In this document: piece after piece, positions 1 through 6,519 of the stretch
Layout: the number at the start of each line of letters is the position of its first letter
How positions within the stretch are numbered: the first letter of the stretch is position 1
From: a virus
Direction: 5' to 3' (one strand)
Virus record (IMG/VR): IMGVR_UViG_3300042519_002406
Span: 1 to 22,593 of that record
Length of the DNA: 22,593 nucleotides
Notes under the pieces: model-generated
Database searches by the model: none
What the model saw: the letters and a program-made list of their open reading frames with translations, nothing else
What the model was told of the DNA's origin: nothing
Position numbers and translations under genes: made by a program

Positions 1-1
1 A

Positions 2-568
2 ACCCTACGACAAGAAAACGAAAAGGTTGTAATAATGAGTACGGATAAGGATTTCCTTCAATTGGTAAATAAAGATGTGAGTGTATATTCTCCATCTAAA
101 AAGAAAGTTTACAATATTCCAGAAGTAGTAGAGGAATTTGGTATTCATCCACATAATTTTATAAATTTCAGAATGATTGACGGAGACAAATCCGACAATG
201 TTGAAGGTATAAGTGGATTGGGTGTCAAATCAATTATGAAAGCATTTCCAATGTTATCGGAACACCAATTGGTTGATACTACCGATATGGTTAATTATGT
301 AAACACACTAACAAAAAAATCAAAAGCACACGAATTATTCTTAAATAATTTGGAAATTTGCGAAAGAAATCGTAAATTGATGCAGTTAGCAGAACCAACA
401 TTTAGTGGCAATCTCCGTATGAAAATTATGGATAGATACAACGAACCGACTACTAAATTTGACAAACAAACTTTCTTAAAGTATGGTTTGAAAAATAGAG
501 TATTAGAAGGTTTCCCAAATGTGTTGGACTGGTTACAATCAACATTTTCACATATAGCAAAATTTTAA
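2..568 (+). CDS. 5'-3' exonuclease / flap endonuclease (T4 RNase H-like), 5'-truncated
   Basis: This is the C-terminal part of a FEN/5'-3' exonuclease that removes RNA primers and 5' flaps during lagging-strand synthesis. The reading frame is open from base 2 with no stop, and the residues upstream of the ATG at 35 (…EKVVIMSTDKDF) already fit the family's core strand and the acidic S-T-D-K-D-F metal site. The gene therefore starts before the window, and Met at 35 is internal. The helix-3-turn-helix DNA-binding motif is visible as GDKSDNVEGISGLGVKSI about 50 residues after that Met. The tail lacks an obvious clamp-binding peptide. It lies 12 bp upstream of groES and in the same direction as the other replication genes. 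The family call is firm. T4 RNase H rather than the polymerase I 5'-nuclease domain is inferred from the T4-like context and the stand-alone ending. Confidence 0.85.
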   Translation, partial: TLRQENEKVVIMSTDKDFLQLVNKDVSVYSPSKKKVYNIPEVVEEFGIHPHNFINFRMIDGDKSDNVEGISGLGVKSIMKAFPMLSEHQLVDTTDMVNYVNTLTKKSKAHELFLNNLEICERNRKLMQLAEPTFSGNLRMKIMDRYNEPTTKFDKQTFLKYGLKNRVLEGFPNVLDWLQSTFSHIAKF

Positions 569-580
569 AAACAAAAAGTT

Positions 581-898
581 ATGACAAAAACAGCAGACAA
601 ATTAGCAAAACCATTAGGAGACAGAGTTCTTTTAACGGAATTAGACCCAAAAGAAGAATCAAAAACTGCCGGTGGAATCATTATCCCAGATAGTGCAAAA
701 TCGGAAGATGTAAAGAGAGCAAGAGTAGAAGCCGTAGGTGACGGAATCTATACACAATCAGGAGTAGCAATTCCAATGAGTGTAAAAGTAGGTGATGAAG
801 TAATCCTTCCACCATATCATCAAGGAGTAGAAATTAAAGTAGGTGGTAACAAATACATCTTACTTAGAGAATCGGAATTATTAATGGTTATTAGATAA
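581..898 (+). CDS. groES: GroES-type co-chaperonin (Cpn10)
   Basis: A 105-residue Cpn10 co-chaperonin, the lid of the GroEL folding chamber. The family signature is clear: PLGDRVLL near the N terminus (residues 11-18), a mobile loop ending in the hydrophobic GGIIIPD anchor (about 31-37) that docks into GroEL, the VGDEVILPPY roof/barrel segment, and the closing YILLRESELLMVI strand. Length is slightly over the usual 95-100 residues because of an N-terminal MTKTADKLAK extension. T4 carries gp31 in this role, for folding its major capsid protein with host GroEL. No GroEL is present here, so the protein presumably works with the host's. The GGIIIPD loop is the form typical of bacterial hosts such as Bacteroidota, unlike T4 gp31, which points to capture of a cellular gene. 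The start ATG follows an A-rich leader with no Shine-Dalgarno sequence. Confidence 0.93.
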   Translation: MTKTADKLAKPLGDRVLLTELDPKEESKTAGGIIIPDSAKSEDVKRARVEAVGDGIYTQSGVAIPMSVKVGDEVILPPYHQGVEIKVGGNKYILLRESELLMVIR

Positions 899-909
899 CA
901 TAAAAACAT

Positions 910-915
910 GGAGGT
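910..915 (+). promoter_or_regulatory. Strong Shine-Dalgarno (GGAGGT)
   Basis: GGAGGT sits 5 bases before the ATG at 921. It stands out because nearly all other starts in the window have only A-rich leaders without a Shine-Dalgarno, so this small gene and the coupled helicase may be translated more strongly or differently. Confidence 0.6.
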
Positions 916-920
916 CAACA

Positions 921-1130
921 ATGAAGTGTCTTAAAAGTAGTAAAACAGGAAACATTATTAGAGTAAGTGATAGAGAAGCTTACAACGCAACGAGTGAATG
1001 GAAGTTTATTCCTAAATCAGAGTGGAAAGCAGAAAGAAGACCTGCTAAAAAAGAAGTAGAAGTTGTTGTAGAAGTACAAGAACAAACAATCGCAGAAAAG
1101 CAATTAAACAAAAAGAAAAAAGATAAGTAA
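921..1130 (+). CDS. Small basic protein of unknown function
   Basis: A 69-residue protein I do not recognise. It has a compact N-terminal half (MKCLKSSKTGNIIRVSDREAY, with W27, W35) resembling short phage proteins that carry a K-x-G-x-I-x-R-V-S-D/E strand pattern. A very charged Lys/Glu/Val tail follows (KKEVEVVVEVQEQ and a KKKKDK end), likely disordered or coiled. The start is well supported because it is one of the few genes here with a strong Shine-Dalgarno, GGAGGT at 910-915. Its stop codon shares one base with the helicase start (TAATG at 1128-1132), so the two are probably translationally coupled. The context suggests a role in replication, but nothing in the sequence proves it. Confidence 0.7.
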   Translation: MKCLKSSKTGNIIRVSDREAYNATSEWKFIPKSEWKAERRPAKKEVEVVVEVQEQTIAEKQLNKKKKDK

Positions 1131-2488
1131 TGCAAGAAGTAGATACACTAGTCAAATATGGCCAGAGTTATCAATCTAAAGTTGTAGCTGCACTTATCAC
1201 GGATGTAAAATTTTTAGAACAAGTTGGTGAAATTACTAAACCTGCATTTTTTGAATCTCAAGCAAACCAATGGATTATAGGTGAAGTCCAACATTACTTT
1301 GATGAGTATAGAACAGTTCCGACAATGGAAGTGTTTAAGATTAAAGTTGGTGCAATAGAGGATAAGGGATTGAAGTTAACTGTAGTAGAACAATTGAAGA
1401 ATGTCTACCTACAAGTTGGTGCAGAGGATATGCCTTATGTAAAAAAAGAGTATCTAACATTTTGTAAAAACCAAAAAGTTAAAGAAGCCTTATTCAAATC
1501 AGTAGACTTACTCAAAAACGGACAATACGAACAAATTATAGATACAATGATGAAGGCATCCAAAGTGGGTGTTGAATCTGATTTAGGTTTGGATTTTATT
1601 GAAGATTTTGAAAGTATATTAGAGAACGTTAAAAGAGATTCGTGTCCTACGGGTTGGTCAGTAATTGATGAACTTATGGATGGTGGTTTAGGTCCTGGCG
1701 AATTAGGTGTAGTAATGGCTCCATCGGGCATAGGTAAAAGTTGGTTCTTATCTAAAATAGCATGTTCTGCTTTGGAAAAAGGTATTGATGTATTACATTA
1801 TACTTTGGAATTATCAGAAAGTTATGTAGGTCAAAGATATATCACAATCTTAACAGGTATTCCAACAACCGACCAGAAAGATAGAAAGGATGAGATTATC
1901 AGAAAGGTAAAGCAAGTTCCAGGTAGAGTTCGTATTAAGTATTATCCACCACAATTTGCATCTGCTAAAACAATTGCAGCTCACATTGAAAAGATAAAAC
2001 AAACCGGATTCAAACCAAAACTTATCATTATTGACTACGCAGATTTATTAAAGAGTGGAAATGGTAACAGGGATGGTCTTTATGCTGAATTAGGTGGGAT
2101 ATATGAGGAGTTAAGAGGTTTGAGTGGTGAAACACTTATCCCGATTTGGACAGCAACACAGACCAATAGAGCAGCAATAGACCACGAAGTTATTGGAGCA
2201 GATTCGGTAGGTGATTCTTATAAGAAAGTTCAAACTGCAGATTTCATTATGTCAGTTAGTAGAAAAACAAAAGATAAGTTATCAAACACAGGTCGTATTC
2301 ACATTGTCAAAAATAGATTTGGTCCTGATGGTTTAACATTCCCTGCAAAAATTGACACTTTCACAGGTACAATGGATGTGTTTGCAGCAACATCGGTGGA
2401 TGGTATGGCATCAACTAGAGATAGTAAAAGTGGTGAAGGATTAGAGAAAAAACTCCTACATAAGAAGTATGTGGAGAATATGGGATAA
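1130..2488 (+). CDS. Replicative DNA helicase, DnaB/T4 gp41 type
   Basis: A 452-residue RecA-fold hexameric helicase that unwinds the fork ahead of the polymerase. The N-terminal ~150 residues form the helical domain. The C-terminal ATPase domain begins at GWSVIDELMDGGLGPGEL and carries Walker A APSGIGKS (about 196-203) and Walker B LIIIDYADLL (about 298-307). The ELSESYVGQRY helix after Walker A is characteristic of DnaB-family proteins. An ATQTNRAA sensor-like motif and the VKNRFGPDG loop complete the fold. Length matches T4 gp41 (about 475). No primase is present in the window, so it must be elsewhere or supplied by the host. The ATG at 1130 overlaps the previous stop by one base. The gene is followed by the longest non-coding gap of the window, so it probably ends a transcription unit. 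Confidence 0.92.
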   Translation: MQEVDTLVKYGQSYQSKVVAALITDVKFLEQVGEITKPAFFESQANQWIIGEVQHYFDEYRTVPTMEVFKIKVGAIEDKGLKLTVVEQLKNVYLQVGAEDMPYVKKEYLTFCKNQKVKEALFKSVDLLKNGQYEQIIDTMMKASKVGVESDLGLDFIEDFESILENVKRDSCPTGWSVIDELMDGGLGPGELGVVMAPSGIGKSWFLSKIACSALEKGIDVLHYTLELSESYVGQRYITILTGIPTTDQKDRKDEIIRKVKQVPGRVRIKYYPPQFASAKTIAAHIEKIKQTGFKPKLIIIDYADLLKSGNGNRDGLYAELGGIYEELRGLSGETLIPIWTATQTNRAAIDHEVIGADSVGDSYKKVQTADFIMSVSRKTKDKLSNTGRIHIVKNRFGPDGLTFPAKIDTFTGTMDVFAATSVDGMASTRDSKSGEGLEKKLLHKKYVENMG

Positions 2489-2650
2489 GTATTAAAAAAT
2501 TAAAAAAAGTGTGAATAAATATTTTCGAAAAAACCTAAAATTAACTAAAGAAAATGGGGTATAACATTAGTCTATTCCATATATATCTTTACATTTCCCA
2601 CTTTTTAGGGAAAAATATTTACTAACTAAAATTAAAAATTTACAAACAAA
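2489..2650 (+). other. 162-bp non-coding gap upstream of the reductase
   Basis: The largest intergenic stretch in the window, extremely AT-rich and without an ORF. It holds an AATAAATA element (2514-2521), a perfect 10-bp palindrome TTTTCGAAAA (2522-2531), a TATAACATTAG stretch (2560-2570) and a short hairpin (2594-2613). It probably contains the helicase gene's 3' end signals and a promoter for nrdJ, but the TTTG-N20-TATATTA arrangement seen elsewhere is absent. There is no long structured GC-rich element, so a cobalamin riboswitch is unlikely despite the B12-dependent gene downstream. Confidence 0.5.
2594..2613 (+). other. Small hairpin TTTCCC-N8-GGGAAA before nrdJ
   Basis: Inverted repeat with a 6-bp stem and 8-base loop (ACTTTTTA), 37 bases before the nrdJ start. 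It is not followed by a clean T run, so it is a poor intrinsic terminator. It could be an mRNA leader structure or an operator. The stem is short and the region AT-rich, so chance is possible. Confidence 0.35.
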
Positions 2651-4507
2651 ATGGACATTTCAAACAAAATCCTTTCAGAAATTACGGTTTATATGAAGTA
2701 CGCAAAGTACAGACCCGAATTACAAAGGAGAGAGACGTGGGAGGAATTGGTTACAAGAAATATGGAAATGCATATTAAAAAGTATCCACAATTAGAACAA
2801 GAGATTAGAGATAACTACAAATTCGTATATGATAAGAAGTGTTTACCATCTATGCGTTCAATGCAGTTCGCAGGTAAACCAATTGAAATAAGTCCAAATA
2901 GAATTTACAATTGTGCATTTGCACCGATTGACGATTGGAGAGTATTTTCAGAAATTATGTTTTTACTATTAGGTGGAACGGGTGTAGGTTATTCGGTTCA
3001 ACAACATCATGTAGAGGCATTACCTGAAATTAGAAAACCAAATGCAGACAAAACTCGTAGATTTCTTATTGGAGATAGTATTGAAGGATGGGCAGATAGT
3101 ATTTCAGTATTGGTTAAAGCGTATTTCTTTGGTGGAAGTAAACCTCAATTTGACTTTAGAGATATTAGAGCAAAAGGAGCAAGATTAATTACATCAGGTG
3201 GTAAAGCACCAGGACCTCAACCACTAAAAGAGTGTCTTATCAAATTAGAAGGTATATTAGATGCAAAAAAAGATGGTAGTAAATTAACTCCATTAGAAGT
3301 GCATGATATGGTTTGTCATATTGCAGATGCAGTATTGGCAGGTGGTATCCGTAGAGCAGCATTGATTTCTTTATTTAGTGCAAGTGACGAACAAATGATT
3401 AGTTGTAAGTCTGGTGCATGGTGGGAAACAAATCCACAAAGAGGTAGAGCAAATAACTCAGCAGTTTTAATGAGACATAAGATTACAAAAGAATATTTTT
3501 TAGAACTTTGGAAAAGAATTGAAGCAAGTGGAGCAGGTGAGCCTGGTATCTACTTATCAAACGACAAAGATTGGGGAACTAATCCATGTTGTGAGATTGC
3601 ATTAAGACCATTCCAATTTTGTAATTTATGTGAGGTGAATGTGAGTGATGTAGTAGACCAAGACGATTTGAATGCAAGAGTAAAAGCAGCATCATTCATT
3701 GGAACATTACAAGCGGGTTATACCGATTTTCATTACCTTCGTCCAATCTGGCAAAGAACAACTGAAAAGGACGCACTTATTGGTGTATCTATGACAGGTA
3801 TCGGAAGTGGTGCAGTTTTGAAAATGGATATGAAAGAAGCAGCAAAAGTTGTAAAGATAGAAAACAAAAGATTAGCAGAAGTAATGGGTATCAATCCATC
3901 TGCAAGAACTACAACAGTTAAGCCTGCAGGAACAACATCATTGACATTAGGAACAAGTAGTGGTATTCATGCTTGGCATAATGACTACTATATTCGTAGA
4001 GTAAGAGTAGGTAAGAACGAAGCAATTTATTCTCACTTATTAGTAAACCATCCGGAATTAGTAGAAGATGAATATTTTAGACCACATGATACGGCAGTAA
4101 TTGGTATTCCACAAAAAGCACCATCGGATGCAATTTTTAGAACTGAGTCTCCAATTCAATTATTAGAGAGAGTTAAGAAAGTACATAGTGAATGGATTAA
4201 GCCAGGACATAGAACAGGAAATAATTCACACAATGTATCCGCAACTATTTCAATTAGAGAACATGAGTGGGACGCAGTAGGACAATGGATGTGGGAGAAT
4301 AAAGAATATTACAATGGACTTTCAGTATTACCTTACGATGGTGGAACTTACATTCAAGCACCATTTGAAGATTGTACAAAGGAAAGATACGAAGAATTAA
4401 TGAAAACACTTACAGAAGTAGACTTAAGCAAAGTTATTGAAATCGAAGATAATACAGATTTATCAGGTGAGGTAGCTTGTGCAGGAGGTGCTTGTGAAGT
4501 TAAATAA
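2651..4507 (+). CDS. nrdJ: Class II (adenosylcobalamin-dependent) ribonucleotide reductase, monomeric RTPR type
   Basis: Reduces ribonucleotides to deoxyribonucleotides using a B12-derived thiyl radical; 618 residues. The thiyl-radical loop is TNPCCEIAL, with C313 and E315 in catalytic positions. The redox pair is C88 (RIYNCAF) and C324 (FQFCNLCEV). The C-terminal swinging-arm cysteines C610 and C615 lie in CAGGACEVK, closely matching the CEGGACPIK end of the Lactobacillus leichmannii enzyme. VKPAGTTSLTLGTSSG and LPYDGGTYIQAP are further family blocks. It is about 120 residues shorter than the Lactobacillus protein, apparently lacking the N-terminal allosteric insert, as in many phage versions. 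The usual Gly after the radical Cys is Cys here (C314). No small subunit or activase is needed. Thioredoxin lies two genes downstream and is the likely reductant for C610/C615. The start follows an A-rich leader (TTTACAAACAAA). Confidence 0.93.
   Translation: MDISNKILSEITVYMKYAKYRPELQRRETWEELVTRNMEMHIKKYPQLEQEIRDNYKFVYDKKCLPSMRSMQFAGKPIEISPNRIYNCAFAPIDDWRVFSEIMFLLLGGTGVGYSVQQHHVEALPEIRKPNADKTRRFLIGDSIEGWADSISVLVKAYFFGGSKPQFDFRDIRAKGARLITSGGKAPGPQPLKECLIKLEGILDAKKDGSKLTPLEVHDMVCHIADAVLAGGIRRAALISLFSASDEQMISCKSGAWWETNPQRGRANNSAVLMRHKITKEYFLELWKRIEASGAGEPGIYLSNDKDWGTNPCCEIALRPFQFCNLCEVNVSDVVDQDDLNARVKAASFIGTLQAGYTDFHYLRPIWQRTTEKDALIGVSMTGIGSGAVLKMDMKEAAKVVKIENKRLAEVMGINPSARTTTVKPAGTTSLTLGTSSGIHAWHNDYYIRRVRVGKNEAIYSHLLVNHPELVEDEYFRPHDTAVIGIPQKAPSDAIFRTESPIQLLERVKKVHSEWIKPGHRTGNNSHNVSATISIREHEWDAVGQWMWENKEYYNGLSVLPYDGGTYIQAPFEDCTKERYEELMKTLTEVDLSKVIEIEDNTDLSGEVACAGGACEVK
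4483..4488 (+). promoter_or_regulatory. Shine-Dalgarno AGGAGG inside the nrdJ 3' end
   Basis: AGGAGG lies 5 bases before a GTG at 4494, inside codons for the NrdJ C-terminal Ala-Gly-Gly. It decides the start of the next small gene in favour of GTG 4494 over the in-frame upstream GTG at 4479, which would place the element within the coding region. Confidence 0.5.
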
Positions 4508-4676
4508 AGATGATAAAGAATTATATTATTTGGAAAATGGTAAAGTGGTGTTCACTCCTAAGTATCATCTCAAACGAGGTGATTGCTGTGGGAGTGGGTG
4601 CCGCCATTGTCCATATATTCCAGTTGGTATAAAAGGAAATAAAAATACAAAACAAAAACAAAATGGTAACAGTTAA
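4494..4676 (+). CDS. Small cysteine-rich protein, DUF5522-like
   Basis: A 60-residue protein with a compact motif CC-x3-C-x2-C (C31, C32, C36, C39 in RGDCCGSGCRHCPY), probably binding zinc or an Fe-S cluster. The preceding pattern YYLENGKVVFTPKYHLKRG matches my memory of the short DUF5522 proteins common in Bacteroidota genomes, whose role is unknown. I chose GTG 4494 because AGGAGG sits 5 bases upstream. GTG 4479 is in frame but lacks an upstream signal. The gene overlaps the reductase by 14 bp and thioredoxin by 14 bp, placing a putative redox/metal protein exactly between NrdJ and its likely reductant. A helper role in reductase turnover is a guess. The Lys/Asn-rich tail probably has no structure. 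Confidence 0.7.
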   Translation: MKLNKDDKELYYLENGKVVFTPKYHLKRGDCCGSGCRHCPYIPVGIKGNKNTKQKQNGNS

Positions 4677-4926
4677 AAAATTCTCAGCAGTATGGTGTGG
4701 CCCTTGTAGAGCATTAACCCCAGTAATGAATGAAATCAAAGGTAATTATTCAAATGTAAAGTTTGAAGAATATGATATTGATGAATATAGTGATATAACA
4801 GAAGAATACGGAGTTCGTTCAGTTCCAACAGTTATAATCGTAAAAGATGGTATTGAATTACAAAGATTTACAGGACTTTCATCTAAAATGGCATATGTCA
4901 ACGCAATCAATGAGGCAATAAAATAG
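4663..4926 (+). CDS. Thioredoxin
   Basis: An 87-residue single-domain thioredoxin. The redox site WCGPC is at residues 11-15, and the cis-proline motif SVPT is at 53-56, followed by the closing strand and helix (KDGIELQRFTGLSS). It is shorter than the usual 105 residues because the first helix and strand are trimmed, as in several phage thioredoxins. Two genes downstream of class II ribonucleotide reductase, it is the obvious candidate for re-reducing the NrdJ C-terminal disulfide. The ATG at 4663 overlaps the previous gene by 14 bp. A glutaredoxin is unlikely given WCGPC. Confidence 0.92.
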   Translation: MVTVKKFSAVWCGPCRALTPVMNEIKGNYSNVKFEEYDIDEYSDITEEYGVRSVPTVIIVKDGIELQRFTGLSSKMAYVNAINEAIK

Positions 4927-4928
4927 AA

Positions 4929-5522
4929 ATGAATATTATTGAAATAGGTGCAAACGATGGAACTGATACATTAAAATTTGCAAAAAATGGAAAAGTTTGG
5001 GCATTTGAACCAAACCCATATTATGTATCTATTTTAAATGAAAAATTCAAAAATAATAAAAATATTTCTATAATAGAAAAAGCAGTTAGTGATTTTGATG
5101 GAACTGCCGTCTTTAATATAGATAAAATTGGTTACTCATCATCTTTAAATAAATTAAGTAATTTTACTATAAAGAATAATTTAATTAAATATGAATCGAA
5201 CATGATTGTTAATGTTACTAGAATGGATACTTTTTTAATTGAAAATAATATAGAAGTTATAGATTATTTCCATTGTGATGCACAAGGAAGTGATTTAACA
5301 ATTTTGAAATCTTTTGGAAATATGTTATCAGTTATAAGAGGTGGAGTAATCGAAGTATCATTTAATGATGAACTATATGATGGTGTTGTAAATCATTTAA
5401 AAGATGCTATAAATTTTTTAAAAGAAAATAAATTTACTATTGATAATTTACCAGAAATATTAAAAAATATAAAAAGATATGATGGAAATTTAAAATTCCA
5501 TAAAAATGTTGGATTTATATAA
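4929..5522 (+). CDS. FkbM-family SAM-dependent methyltransferase
   Basis: A 197-residue class I methyltransferase. Motif I is EIGANDGTDT (residues 5-14), followed by the acidic strand WAFEPNPYY (about 24-32) and the FkbM-type block VDTF-like RMDTFLIENN with DYFHCDAQGSD (about 110-120). FkbM enzymes O-methylate sugars or small molecules, and in phages they usually sit among glycan genes. The gene starts 2 bp after thioredoxin, with no Shine-Dalgarno. Its base composition is visibly more AT-rich than its neighbours, with runs such as AAAATAATAAAAATATTT near 5045, so it looks like a later insertion behind the nrdJ-thioredoxin group. The substrate is unknown. A link to the glycosyltransferases at the right end of the window is possible. 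Confidence 0.85.
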   Translation: MNIIEIGANDGTDTLKFAKNGKVWAFEPNPYYVSILNEKFKNNKNISIIEKAVSDFDGTAVFNIDKIGYSSSLNKLSNFTIKNNLIKYESNMIVNVTRMDTFLIENNIEVIDYFHCDAQGSDLTILKSFGNMLSVIRGGVIEVSFNDELYDGVVNHLKDAINFLKENKFTIDNLPEILKNIKRYDGNLKFHKNVGFI

Positions 5523-5528
5523 AATAGA

Positions 5529-5559
5529 TTTGTTAATATGAAAAAAATGAGTTATATTA
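5529..5559 (+). promoter_or_regulatory. Putative Bacteroidota-type promoter (TTTG-N20-TATATTA)
   Basis: TTTG at 5529-5532 and TATATTA at 5553-5559 are separated by 20 bases, matching the known Bacteroidota -33 TTTG / -7 TAnnTTTG layout with a partial -7 match. The -7 box ends 5 bases before the ATG at 5565, so transcripts would be almost leaderless. It would drive the helix-turn-helix gene and the two Mom-like genes. Confidence 0.5.
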
Positions 5560-5564
5560 GACAT

Positions 5565-5768
5565 ATGAAATTAGTAGGTGAATTACACCCCATGCATAAA
5601 CTGACTGAAGAACAGATATTGCAAATTAGGGAATTATACAAAATAGGTCATAGAAATATTAATGTAATAGCTAGGAACTATAAAGTTTCACCTGCAAACA
5701 TTAAAAAAATAGTTACAAACGAAACGTGGAAACACATGGTTAAGTGGCCATATGAAAGTACAAGATAA
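5565..5768 (+). CDS. Solo helix-turn-helix protein (homing-endonuclease tail type)
   Basis: A 67-residue protein with one recognisable unit: GELHPMHKLTEEQILQIRELY, then IARNYKVSPANIKKIVTNETWKHM. The pattern G-E-x-H-P-x-x-K-L-T-E-E-Q … I-A-x-x-Y-x-V-S … T-W-K-H is familiar from the DNA-recognition tails of HNH homing endonucleases, but no nuclease domain is present. It is therefore either a relic of a homing gene or a small DNA-binding regulator. I prefer the ATG at 5565 to those at 5538 and 5547 because the -7-like box TATATTA lies at 5553-5559 and the conserved region begins here. It overlaps the first Mom-like gene by 17 bp, which suggests the two are co-expressed. Confidence 0.6.
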   Translation: MKLVGELHPMHKLTEEQILQIRELYKIGHRNINVIARNYKVSPANIKKIVTNETWKHMVKWPYESTR

Positions 5769-6519
5769 ACAATATTGTGATACTTCCAAGTTTAGTGTAA
5801 GGTTAATAGAAAAGTCGGTTGCAAAGAATATAATAGTAAAACATCATTATTCAAAACAATGGACAAAAGTTAGTTACGCATTAGGTTTGTTCTACGAAAA
5901 CGACACCGAACATAAATTCTTTGGTGGAGTAAATCACGAACTAATTGGTGTGATTTGTTATGGTGACCCAATTGGTAGACATTGTGGAGCATCTATAAGT
6001 GAGACATTAGATAGAACGGAAGTAATGGAGTTGGTAAGACTTTTTGTATTTGACGGATATGGTTGTAACATTGAAAGTTGGTTTGTCGGAAAATCTTTTG
6101 AATGGTTAAAAGAAAACGCAAAACAAATAAGAGCATTGATATCATACTCCGACCCTGTACAAGGACACAAAGGACAAATATATCAGGCAACAAATTGGTT
6201 ATATCAAGGAACAAGTATTAGACCTAACGACACATGGTCTTTTCGTTTTGAAGAAGGTGGTAAATGGATACATGGTAGAACTATGGCACCTTATTGGGGA
6301 ACAACCTCACCTTTCAAATTACAAGAACTTATTGATAAACCATTTTGGGTAAAGAGAGAACCAAAGAAACATAGGTACATCTACATTTTGGGTAAAGATA
6401 AAAAAGATAAAAAGGAATTGTTGAAAAATATAAAACATCCCCTATATTCATATCCAAAAACATTAGAGGAATATACCGAAGAAATATTAAAATTAGAACC
6501 AATTGAAAGAGTTAAATAA
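5752..6519 (+). CDS. Mom-like DNA-adenine modification protein, copy 1
   Basis: A 255-residue protein resembling the GNAT-like Mom family of phage Mu, which hypermodifies adenine in phage DNA to block host restriction. Visible family pattern: VKHHYS (H31, H32, Y33), a strand-turn LIGVICYGDPIG (64-75), ELVRLFVFD (93-101), NIESWFVGKSFEWL, then ISYSDPVQGHKGQIYQATNWLYQG (about 130-153), the block that in Mom proteins reads S-Y-A-D…G-H-x-G…Y-x-A-x-N. A C-terminal extension with KWIHGRTMAPYWG, a KHRYIYILG segment and a Lys-rich tail follows. It is adjacent to and clearly paralogous with the next gene. The family call comes from recalled motifs, not a search. Another GNAT-fold transfer activity is possible. 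The start overlaps the helix-turn-helix gene by 17 bp. Confidence 0.72.
   Translation: MKVQDKQYCDTSKFSVRLIEKSVAKNIIVKHHYSKQWTKVSYALGLFYENDTEHKFFGGVNHELIGVICYGDPIGRHCGASISETLDRTEVMELVRLFVFDGYGCNIESWFVGKSFEWLKENAKQIRALISYSDPVQGHKGQIYQATNWLYQGTSIRPNDTWSFRFEEGGKWIHGRTMAPYWGTTSPFKLQELIDKPFWVKREPKKHRYIYILGKDKKDKKELLKNIKHPLYSYPKTLEEYTEEILKLEPIERVK

Noticed and set aside
35-568. Start of the flap endonuclease at ATG 35
   Set aside because: The frame is open to the window edge and the residues before this Met fit the family, so the gene starts upstream.
1435-1731. Reverse-strand open frames (also at 8505-8834, 16662-17012, 18465-18848, 20483-20803)
   Set aside because: They lie opposite well-supported genes, have no recognisable domains and arise from the AT-rich codon bias of the sense genes.
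2594-2613. Intrinsic terminator
   Set aside because: The stem is six base pairs and is followed by AAATATTT rather than a T run.
2489-2650. Cobalamin riboswitch upstream of the B12-dependent reductase
   Set aside because: Only 162 bases, extremely AT-rich, with no extended paired structure or conserved GC-rich B12-box.
3253-3259. TATATTA inside nrdJ as a promoter
   Set aside because: No TTTG at 19-21 bases upstream and no gene start follows; it is ordinary coding sequence.
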